Shown piece by piece: positions 1 through 5,589 of a stretch of DNA of 6,534 bases; position 1 is the first letter of the stretch, and every line of letters starts with the position of its first letter. Both the position numbers and the translations under genes were made by a program. The DNA is from Lysobacterales bacterium (GTDB lineage Bacteria; Pseudomonadota; Gammaproteobacteria; Xanthomonadales; SZUA-36), in contig JAPHTE010000284.1 of assembly GCA_026196445.1 (NCBI GenBank), positions 1 to 6,534 of the forward strand, written 5' to 3'. The notes under the pieces are model-generated. The model searched no databases. It was not told the DNA's origin and saw only the letters and a program-made list of their open reading frames with translations.

Positions 1-1
1 A

Positions 2-637
2 GCGCTGGTTGGTCACAGTGGCAGTGGCAAAACGACGTTGGCGGGTTTGTTGCCACGGTTCTATCTTCACAGCGAGGGGCAGATCCTGCTCGATGGACAT
101 GAACTGGAGGATTACCAACTGGAAAATTTACGTCAGCAAATTGCCTTGGTCAGCCAGGACGTTGTCTTATTCAACGATACTATCGCCGGCAATATCGCCT
201 ATGGTGCACTGGCCGGCATCGACCGTGCGGCGGTGTTGGCCGCGGCCCAGGCGGCTCATGCGATGGAATTCATCGAGCAACTGCCCGAAGGTCTGGATAC
301 CCGGCTCGGTGAGCACGGAACACTGTTGTCCGGCGGTCAGCGTCAACGCCTGGCGATCGCAAGGGCACTATTGAAGGACGCACCGATCCTGATCCTTGAT
401 GAGGCTACCTCGGCGCTGGATTCGGAATCGGAACGCGCCATACAGGAAGCCCTGAAGCAGGTCATGAAGAATCGTACGACATTGGTTATCGCGCACCGCC
501 TGTCGACGATCGAGAATGCGGACCAGGTCATCGTTTTGCGTTCCGGCAAGGTGGTCGAATTCGGTACACACGACGAATTGCTGGCAAAGGGCAGGGTTTA
601 CGCCAACCTTTACTACACGCAGTTCGGGGAACATTAA
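2..637 (+). CDS. msbA: Lipid A export ABC transporter ATPase domain, 3' part (MsbA)
   Basis: MsbA is a homodimeric inner-membrane ABC exporter that flips core-lipid A from the cytoplasmic to the periplasmic leaflet using ATP. Only the last 211 residues are present, because the gene is cut by the window start; the transmembrane domain and the protein start lie upstream. The visible part is a nearly complete nucleotide-binding domain. Walker A GHSGSGKTT is at bases 11-37, the Q-loop glutamine at 155-157, the LSGGQ signature at 326-340, Walker B ILILD at 386-400 followed by the catalytic glutamate at 401-403, the D-loop SALD just after, and the switch histidine at 494-496. All catalytic elements are intact and the reading frame is clean to TAA at 635-637. 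The domain alone fits many type I exporters. The MsbA assignment rests on lpxK following 10 bases later, as in E. coli msbA-lpxK, and on the MsbA-like IENADQVIVL tail. Another lipid-linked exporter is possible but less likely. Confidence 0.9.
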   Translation, partial: ALVGHSGSGKTTLAGLLPRFYLHSEGQILLDGHELEDYQLENLRQQIALVSQDVVLFNDTIAGNIAYGALAGIDRAAVLAAAQAAHAMEFIEQLPEGLDTRLGEHGTLLSGGQRQRLAIARALLKDAPILILDEATSALDSESERAIQEALKQVMKNRTTLVIAHRLSTIENADQVIVLRSGKVVEFGTHDELLAKGRVYANLYYTQFGEH

Positions 638-647
638 AACTCAAACG

Positions 648-1670
648 ATGCGTGGACGGATGGAAAACTGGCTGCTCGGGCATTGGTACACCAGCGACCG
701 GCCCCCGTGGTACCTGAGGTTCCTCGAGCCACTCTACCATCTTGGCTTCAAGCGGGCCCAGAAAAGCGCTGCCCGCGACAAACGCCGTTATCGTGCACCC
801 GTACCGGTTGTCGTGGTCGGTAACCTCACTGCCGGTGGGGCAGGCAAGACACCGCTGGTGATCCGCTTGAGCCAGCTGGCTACCAATATGGGTCTGAAAC
901 CGGGGATAGCCAGCACGGGCTATGGGCGAAAGGGTCAGCAGACCCTGCATGTGAAAGCAGGAGACGACGCCGGCCTGTGCGGCGATGAGCCGGTTCTGTT
1001 GGCGCGCCGCACCGGTGCGCCCGTGGTGGTATCCGCGAACCGGGTGGAGGCGGTCAGGGAACTGGTCGGCATGGGTGTTGACCTGGTCCTCTCGGACGAT
1101 GGTTTGCAACACGCTGCGCTGGAACGTGATATCGAACTGTGCGTGGTAGACGGCGAGCGTGGCTTTGGAAATGGTCACCTGATTCCCGCCGGACCACTTC
1201 GTGAACCCGTGGCGCGCCTGGCGACCGTCGATTATGTTTTTGCCAATGGTGACTGGCCCGGCGCCACGGACGGCGTGGAGTTCAATACCATGCAGATGGA
1301 TGTGTACGTGGTGCACTCCCTGGATGAAGAGAAGATGTACCCGGTGGAGGAATTCGCCAGCATGTGCAAAACCGTCACTGTCCATGCGGTGGCAGGAATC
1401 GGCAATCCGGGGCGTTTTCAAAGGTTGCTGGAAAGCCAGGGCTTTGCCGCCGAGATGCAGGTCTTTCCAGATCATCACGCCTTCACAAAAGGTGATTTCA
1501 CTTCGATCAAACCCGGCGCGGCAATTATCATGACCGAGAAGGACGCGGTTAAATGCCGTTCATTTGATCTTGAAAACGCCTGGTACATCCCGGTTGAAGC
1601 GCGTTTGCCGGAGGCCTTCGAGAAGTCCTTTACCGCGCGTTTAGCTGCATTGACGGGAAATGAAACATGA
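648..1670 (+). CDS. lpxK: Tetraacyldisaccharide 4'-kinase (LpxK)
   Basis: LpxK phosphorylates the 4' position of tetraacyldisaccharide 1-phosphate with ATP to give lipid IVA, at the cytoplasmic face of the inner membrane. The product is 340 residues, against 328 in E. coli. The N-terminal stretch (about 5-50) is aromatic and basic, as expected for the membrane-associated helix. The P-loop GNLTAGGAGKTP is at residues 58-69 with the lysine at 67, in the family context APVPVVVVGN. The Walker B-like DDGLQH is at 150-155 (bases from 1095). Further family motifs are GDEPVLLARR, FGNGHLIPAGPLRE, VAGIGNPGRF and TEKDAVK. The ATG at 648 was chosen because it is the first one after the msbA stop. The in-frame ATG at 660 (336 residues) aligns at least as well with known LpxK N-termini, and neither start has a strong Shine-Dalgarno at normal spacing. 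The stop overlaps the kdsB start. The gene is very probably co-transcribed with msbA. Confidence 0.95.
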   Translation: MRGRMENWLLGHWYTSDRPPWYLRFLEPLYHLGFKRAQKSAARDKRRYRAPVPVVVVGNLTAGGAGKTPLVIRLSQLATNMGLKPGIASTGYGRKGQQTLHVKAGDDAGLCGDEPVLLARRTGAPVVVSANRVEAVRELVGMGVDLVLSDDGLQHAALERDIELCVVDGERGFGNGHLIPAGPLREPVARLATVDYVFANGDWPGATDGVEFNTMQMDVYVVHSLDEEKMYPVEEFASMCKTVTVHAVAGIGNPGRFQRLLESQGFAAEMQVFPDHHAFTKGDFTSIKPGAAIIMTEKDAVKCRSFDLENAWYIPVEARLPEAFEKSFTARLAALTGNET

Positions 1671-2431
1671 CAGCGACCGACTACCACATCGTCATCCCGG
1701 CGCGTTACGCGTCGGAACGTCTGCCGGGCAAGGTATTGCTGGACCTGGGTGGTCAAAGCATGCTCCAACGGGTCTGGAACCAAGCCAGGCGCTCATCGGC
1801 AGCCACCGTTGTAATTGCCACAGACGATGATCGCATCGTCAAAGCGGCCACCGGTTTTGGCGCGCAGGCAGTGCTGACACGTGCCGACCACAACAGCGGC
1901 AGTGACCGGATTGCAGAATGCGCCGGGGCGTTGGGCTGGTCTGATGATCAACTGGTCATCAACCTGCAGGGCGATGAGCCGCTGATGCCGCCGGCCTGTC
2001 TCGACCAGGTAGCAGGCTTGCTGTTGCAGCGTCCGGAGTGCGATGTCGCCAGCCTTTACTGGCCAATCAGCGACGTTGATGAGGTGAACAACCCGAACGT
2101 AGTGAAGGTGGTCACTGACCAAGAGGATCGCGCGCTGTATTTCAGCCGCTGTCCCGTTCCCTACGCACGTAGCCACGACACGGTTGAAGCGGCCCTGGCA
2201 GCTGGTGTGTGCTGGAAACGACACCTGGGTCTTTATGCTTACCGCCTGCAGGCATTGCGCCGTTTTACCCGTTATTCGCCCACGCCATTGGAGACTGCGG
2301 AACGGCTTGAGCAATTGCGGGTGTTGGAAAACGGTGGCCGGATCATCATGGCCAGGGCCTGTGAGTTTATTCCGCCGGGCGTGGATACCGAGAATGACCT
2401 CGAACGTGTCCGGGAGCTTATTAAACAATAA
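1667..2431 (+). CDS. kdsB: 3-deoxy-manno-octulosonate cytidylyltransferase (CMP-Kdo synthetase, KdsB)
   Basis: KdsB activates Kdo by joining it to CMP from CTP in the cytosol, giving CMP-Kdo, the donor used by the Kdo transferase on lipid IVA. The protein has 254 residues, against 248 in E. coli. The nucleotide-binding motif IPARYASERLPGK is at residues 10-22. NLQGDEP is at 99-105, with Asp103 corresponding to E. coli Asp100. LYFSRCPVPYAR and HLGLYAYR follow, then LEQLRVLENGGRI. GVDTENDL is at 238-245, with Asp240 corresponding to the metal-binding Asp235 of E. coli. No key residue appears to be missing. The ATG lies inside the lpxK stop region (ATGA, 4-base overlap), which suggests translational coupling; a GGGA at 1655-1658 provides a ribosome binding site 8 bases upstream. 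Many gammaproteobacteria have a small Trm112-like gene (ycaR) between lpxK and kdsB. It is absent here. Confidence 0.96.
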   Translation: MTATDYHIVIPARYASERLPGKVLLDLGGQSMLQRVWNQARRSSAATVVIATDDDRIVKAATGFGAQAVLTRADHNSGSDRIAECAGALGWSDDQLVINLQGDEPLMPPACLDQVAGLLLQRPECDVASLYWPISDVDEVNNPNVVKVVTDQEDRALYFSRCPVPYARSHDTVEAALAAGVCWKRHLGLYAYRLQALRRFTRYSPTPLETAERLEQLRVLENGGRIIMARACEFIPPGVDTENDLERVRELIKQ

Positions 2432-2433
2432 CA

Positions 2434-2450
2434 TTATAAAAAGTTTATAA
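2434..2450. repeat. AT-only inverted repeat in the kdsB-phosphatase gap
   Basis: TTATAAA (2434-2440) and TTTATAA (2444-2450) are perfect reverse complements separated by AAG. A second, outer pair is CATTAT (2432-2437) with ATAATG (2452-2457), which includes the next gene's start codon. The patch is strikingly AT-rich against its surroundings. It could be a regulator site, a promoter -10 region (TATAAA occurs twice) or simply a low-structure initiation region. An A/T-only hairpin of this size would be weak in RNA. Function is unknown. Confidence 0.4.
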
Positions 2451-2454
2451 AATA

Positions 2455-2931
2455 ATGATAAATATACTATTTATATGCATGGGTAACATTTGTCGTTCAC
2501 CATCGGCAGAGGGGTTTTTTGCCCGCGCCTTAAGCGACTCGCCGTATGCGGACCGGGTCTCGGTTGATTCCGCCGGCACCCACGGTTACCACGTTGGGCA
2601 GCCGCCGGACAGCCGGGCAGTAGAGACGGCCCAGGGTTTTGGTGTTGATATTTCCGGTTTACGGGCGCGCAAGGTCAGCGTGGAAGATTTTGAACGTTTT
2701 GACCTGATTGTGGCCATGGATCACGACAACCTGGCTGACCTGAAAGCCAGGCAACCCGCAAATTCAAAAGCCCGGCTGGTATCGATGATGGATTACCATC
2801 CGGATCCCCATCCTGACGAGGTACCTGACCCTTACTACGGCGGGATGACGGGTTTCAACTATATGTGCGAGTTACTGGACGCGGCCACACGCGGCTTGCT
2901 GGAAGAGGTCGAAGGAAGCCTGGACGGGTGA
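2455..2931 (+). CDS. Low-molecular-weight protein tyrosine phosphatase
   Basis: This is a cytosolic class II (LMW) phosphatase that removes phosphate from phosphotyrosine through a cysteinyl-phosphate intermediate. The product is 158 residues, the usual family length. The catalytic P-loop CMGNICRS sits at residues 8-15, with nucleophile Cys8 at bases 2476-2478 and Arg14. The general acid is Asp125 in the DPYYGG motif. STIG-like residues are replaced by SAGTHGYHVG, normal for bacterial members. The start at 2455 is fixed because the P-loop begins seven residues in, so no later ATG would preserve the fold. No clear Shine-Dalgarno is visible, and the first codons are AT-rich with three ATA isoleucines. 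The physiological substrate cannot be read from sequence. Relatives include Wzb/Etp, which act on capsule tyrosine kinases, but no kinase or polysaccharide export gene is in view. In Pseudomonas a homologue (ptpA) also follows kdsB, so the pairing looks inherited. The stop overlaps the uvrC start. Confidence 0.93.
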   Translation: MINILFICMGNICRSPSAEGFFARALSDSPYADRVSVDSAGTHGYHVGQPPDSRAVETAQGFGVDISGLRARKVSVEDFERFDLIVAMDHDNLADLKARQPANSKARLVSMMDYHPDPHPDEVPDPYYGGMTGFNYMCELLDAATRGLLEEVEGSLDG

Positions 2932-4763
2932 GCGAAAAAGGCCGGGAGAAAAGAAAGGCGGATTTTGACGGCAGGAAGTTTGCACGCCGCCTGCCAACCG
3001 GACCCGGTGTTTACCAGATGCGTGATGCCGACGGTATTGCCTTGTATGTAGGCAAGGCGGCCAACCTGCGCAAGCGCGTCGCCAGTTACTTTGACGCACG
3101 GCCCAAGATCGAGCGAATCATGCGCATGGTGGCGCAGGTCCGGTCCATCGAAATCAGCCTGGCCCGCAGCGAAGCCGAAGCGCTGCTGCTCGAAAACGAG
3201 TGGATCAAATCACTCAAACCCCGCTACAACGTGCTACTCAAGGATGACAAGAGTTATCCGTGGGTGATGTTGGGCACAGATCACGAATTTCCCCGTATCG
3301 CCTTTCACCGCGGTGCGCGCGACCGGCACAGGCAGTACCTCGGGCCCTATCCCTCGGCCACCTCGGTGCGCGAGAGCATTAACCTGATACAGAAACTATT
3401 CCTGTTACGCAACTGTGACGACAGTTATTTCAGCCACCGCACGCGGCCATGCCTGCAATACCAGATCAAGCGTTGCACTGCGCCCTGCGTGGGCCTGGTC
3501 AGCAGCGAGGACTACGGGGTGCAGGTCAAGGATGCGTTATTGTTCCTGCGCGGACACAGCCAGAAAGTCATCACCCGCCTGATCGCACGCATGGAGCAGG
3601 CCGCCGCAACACAGCACTACGAACAGGCTGCGCAATACCGCGACCAGATCAACCACCTGAAGCAGATGCAGGCGCGCCAGTTCGTTTCCTCGGGTAACGG
3701 CGACCTGGACATCATCGCCCTGGCCAGCTTACAACGCAGTTGTGCCATCGAGGTGATATCCATCCGCGGCGGCCACAGCCTCGGCCAGCGCAATTATTTC
3801 CCGGCACAGTCGGAAGGGCATACCGGGGACGAGATATTGCAGGCCTTCCTGGGCCAGTATTACCGCGAGCGGCAACCACCGCCGGAAATGATCATTTCAC
3901 ACGACGTGCCACAACGGGCCTTGTTGGCTGACGCGTTCAGCGAGCGTTGCGGACGCCGCGTGCGTATCCAGCCGCATCCGCGCGGTCATCGCCGCGAGTG
4001 GCTGGAAATGGCTGGCAGGAACGCCTTGAACGCACTGCACATGCGCAGCAGTGAAGCGTCAAGAATCAGTCAGCAGTTCGAGGCCCTGGCCGGCTTGCTG
4101 TTGTTGGAAGATGTGCCGCAAACGATCGAGTGTTTCGATATCTCGCACACTTCCGGCCACAAGACCGTTGCCTCGTGCGTGGTTTTTGGCCCGGACGGAC
4201 CGGTTAAATCAAACTATCGCCGCTACAACCTGAAGGGTTTTGCGCCGGGTGATGATTACGCGGCGATGCGGGAAGTGTTAGGACGCCGTTACCGCCGTCT
4301 GCAAAAAGAAGAGGGACACATGCCCGACCTGATCATGGTCGATGGTGGCAAGGGCCAGCTTGGAGTGGCCCTGGAGGTGTTGGCGGACTGTGGCTTGACC
4401 GACATTCCATTGATGGGCGTCGCCAAGGGCTCTTCGAGGCGGGCGGGTTATGAAGAATGGGTGCTGCCGGTGGCGCCATACAGCCTGCAACCAGGCCCGG
4501 AATCATCAGCATCGCACCTGGTCCAGCAGATCAGGGACGAGGCGCATCGCTTTGCCATTACCGGTCATCGGGGACGCCGGCAAAAAGCCACGGTACAGTC
4601 GGTGCTGGAAGATATCCCCGGTGTCGGTGCACGCAGGCGCCGGGCGCTGTTGACGCATTTTGGCGGCTTGCAGGGCGTGCGCAAGGCTGGCGTTGAGGAG
4701 TTGATGGGCATTCCCGGGATCAGCCGGCAGCTGGCCAAACGTATATTCAAGGCTCTGCACTAA
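2928..4763 (+). CDS. uvrC: Excinuclease ABC subunit C (UvrC)
   Basis: UvrC is the dual-incision nuclease of nucleotide excision repair. It is recruited by UvrB at damaged DNA and cuts 3' and then 5' of the lesion. From the GTG at 2928 it has 611 residues (E. coli 610). The GIY-YIG domain spans about 20-105 (GVY at 27-29, YVGKA at 40-44), for the 3' cut. A four-cysteine set, C163, C175, C183 and C187 (C-x11-C-x7-C-x3-C), matches the iron-sulfur ligands of E. coli UvrC. The UVR (UvrB-binding) helices span about 212-248. The RNase H-like 5' nuclease has Asp404 (FDISH), Asp443 (GDDYAAM) and Asp472 (VDGGKGQ), plus the histidines of RDEAHRFAITGHR. Tandem helix-hairpin-helix motifs fill about 558-611. 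GTG 2928 was chosen because it overlaps the phosphatase stop (GTGA), has AAGGAAG at 2912-2918, and gives the family length. Upstream in-frame codons lie inside the phosphatase gene. All domains are intact. Confidence 0.97.
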   Translation: MSEKGREKRKADFDGRKFARRLPTGPGVYQMRDADGIALYVGKAANLRKRVASYFDARPKIERIMRMVAQVRSIEISLARSEAEALLLENEWIKSLKPRYNVLLKDDKSYPWVMLGTDHEFPRIAFHRGARDRHRQYLGPYPSATSVRESINLIQKLFLLRNCDDSYFSHRTRPCLQYQIKRCTAPCVGLVSSEDYGVQVKDALLFLRGHSQKVITRLIARMEQAAATQHYEQAAQYRDQINHLKQMQARQFVSSGNGDLDIIALASLQRSCAIEVISIRGGHSLGQRNYFPAQSEGHTGDEILQAFLGQYYRERQPPPEMIISHDVPQRALLADAFSERCGRRVRIQPHPRGHRREWLEMAGRNALNALHMRSSEASRISQQFEALAGLLLLEDVPQTIECFDISHTSGHKTVASCVVFGPDGPVKSNYRRYNLKGFAPGDDYAAMREVLGRRYRRLQKEEGHMPDLIMVDGGKGQLGVALEVLADCGLTDIPLMGVAKGSSRRAGYEEWVLPVAPYSLQPGPESSASHLVQQIRDEAHRFAITGHRGRRQKATVQSVLEDIPGVGARRRRALLTHFGGLQGVRKAGVEELMGIPGISRQLAKRIFKALH

Positions 4764-4764
4764 A

Positions 4765-4871
4765 CATTCGTGTGGGAGGGAGCAGCTTTGCTGCCCGCGA
4801 TTGAATTTTTGATGCCTGTTTGAATTAAAGAATCGCGACCGGCAGAGCCGGTCCCTCCAACAGTGCGAATG
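4765..4871. repeat. Inverted pair of REP-like palindromes (BIME-like element)
   Basis: Two related units face each other. Unit 1 (about 4771-4802) starts TGTGGGAGGGA, has a hairpin GCAGC-TTT-GCTGC (4782-4794), and ends CGCGATT (4796-4802). Unit 2 (about 4831-4859), read on the minus strand, starts TGGAGGGA, has a perfect 6-bp hairpin ACCGGC-AGA-GCCGGT (4838-4852 on +), and ends CGCGATT. GGAGGG at 4775-4780 pairs with CCCTCC at 4853-4858, and CATTCG at 4765-4770 pairs with CGAATG at 4866-4871, so the whole 107 bases can also fold as one large imperfect inverted repeat. This architecture (conserved head, variable self-complementary stem, CGCGAT tail) is that of gammaproteobacterial REP sequences mobilised by RAYT (TnpA-REP) transposases. 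It lies two bases after the uvrC stop and may double as a transcription terminator. No poly-T tract follows, so that role is uncertain. No transposase is in the window. Confidence 0.8.
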
Positions 4872-4913
4872 AAATTTCGAAATGTTAGAAGCAATCATGC
4901 CGAAAATTTCACT

Positions 4914-4941
4914 GCAAACATGTTGCACTGTTTGCGATAAT
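4914..4941 (+). promoter_or_regulatory. Candidate pgsA promoter with overlapping dyad operator
   Basis: TGCGATAAT at 4933-4941 matches an extended -10 element (TGn followed by a five-of-six TATAAT match). No good -35 box lies at 16-18 bases spacing, as is tolerated for extended -10 promoters. TTGCAC at 4923-4928 is -35-like and could instead serve a weaker -10 near 4945-4951. Directly upstream, GCAAACA (4914-4920) and TGTTTGC (4929-4935) are perfect inverted arms with an 8-base spacer, abutting the -10, so a bound regulator would block it. A start near 4948 would give a leader of about 23 bases before the pgsA ATG. This is prediction by eye only. Confidence 0.4.
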
Positions 4942-4970
4942 GCTTGGATAACCTGTACGGGGACTCGACG

Positions 4971-5582
4971 ATGCCAATGACCTTTCCCATGATCCTTACC
5001 TTGTTGCGGATTGCGTTGATTCCGGTGCTGGTATTGTTTTTCTACCTGCCATACACGTGGTCGAGCCTGGTGGCGGCAGTGGTATTTATCCTTGCCGCCA
5101 TTACCGACTGGCTCGACGGCTACCTGGCGCGGCGCATGAAGCAGATGTCAGAGATGGGCGCTTTCCTGGACCCGGTGGCCGACAAGTTGATGGTGGCGAC
5201 TGCCCTGGTGATCATGGTGCACGCGCCGCCACCGATTTTTGCGCCAACCATAATATTTGCCTTGTCTGCCGCCATTATCATCGGTCGTGAAATTACCATC
5301 TCGGCACTACGGGAATGGATGTCTGAGCTCGGCGAGCGGGGTACGGTCAAGGTTGGCTTGCTCGGTAAACTGAAAACCATCTTCCAGATGACAGCGATCT
5401 CCTGTCTGTTGTTCCAGGAGGACCTGTTTGGTTTGCCCGTATTACTGGTCGGTGAAATGCTGCTGTACCTGGCCGCTGCCCTGACCCTCTGGTCCATGTG
5501 GGTATACATGCATGCCGCATGGCCGATCATGCGCCAGGAAGACAACGCATCGCAACCGGATGAAGACAGCTTTGCCGGGTGA
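4971..5582 (+). CDS. pgsA: CDP-diacylglycerol--glycerol-3-phosphate 3-phosphatidyltransferase (PgsA)
   Basis: PgsA is an integral inner-membrane enzyme that makes phosphatidylglycerol phosphate from CDP-diacylglycerol and glycerol 3-phosphate, the committed step to phosphatidylglycerol and cardiolipin. The 203-residue product carries the full CDP-alcohol phosphotransferase signature: Asp46, Asp49-Gly50, Ala53-Arg54, Gly63, Asp67 and Asp71 (D-x2-DG-x2-AR-x8-G-x3-D-x3-D). Hydrophobic segments lie at about 8-27, 31-45, 77-106 (probably more than one helix), 127-139 and 149-169. REITISALREWM and LTLWSMWVYM resemble E. coli PgsA closely, which favours PgsA over PssA or cardiolipin synthase. The C-terminal tail (about 184-203) is hydrophilic and acidic. 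ATG 4971 was chosen because GGGG at 4959-4962 lies 8 bases upstream and the E. coli N-terminus aligns. ATG 4977 is an alternative two codons later; a TTG at 4944 would add nine residues overlapping the predicted promoter. uvrC-pgsA adjacency is classic, though here separated by the REP pair. Confidence 0.96.
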   Translation: MPMTFPMILTLLRIALIPVLVLFFYLPYTWSSLVAAVVFILAAITDWLDGYLARRMKQMSEMGAFLDPVADKLMVATALVIMVHAPPPIFAPTIIFALSAAIIIGREITISALREWMSELGERGTVKVGLLGKLKTIFQMTAISCLLFQEDLFGLPVLLVGEMLLYLAAALTLWSMWVYMHAAWPIMRQEDNASQPDEDSFAG

Positions 5583-5589
5583 AACGTTT

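Noticed and set aside
9..374. Open frame of 121 codons on the + strand, overlapping msbA in another frame
   Set aside because: It is out of frame with the intact ABC ATPase motifs and shows no protein-like features.
528..1478. Long open frame (316 codons) on the minus strand opposite lpxK
   Set aside because: It lies wholly antisense to a convincing lpxK, its translation is rich in His/Arg/Gln with no recognisable motif, and it reflects the codon bias of the + strand gene.
2865..2927. Upstream extension of uvrC inside the phosphatase gene
   Set aside because: The frame is open to 2865, but the extra 21 residues are basic and not UvrC-like. GTG 2928 with AAGGAAG upstream and the GTGA overlap gives the family length.
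4771..4860. Reading the uvrC-pgsA repeats as a CRISPR array
   Set aside because: There are only two units, in inverted rather than direct orientation, with divergent stems and a single spacer. This fits REP units, not CRISPR.
4944..4970. TTG start nine codons upstream for pgsA
   Set aside because: It would overlap the predicted promoter region and has no ribosome site. ATG 4971 has GGGG at good spacing and aligns with E. coli PgsA.
5583..5589. tRNA genes after pgsA, common in gammaproteobacteria
   Set aside because: Only seven bases separate pgsA and ispG, so no tRNA is present here.
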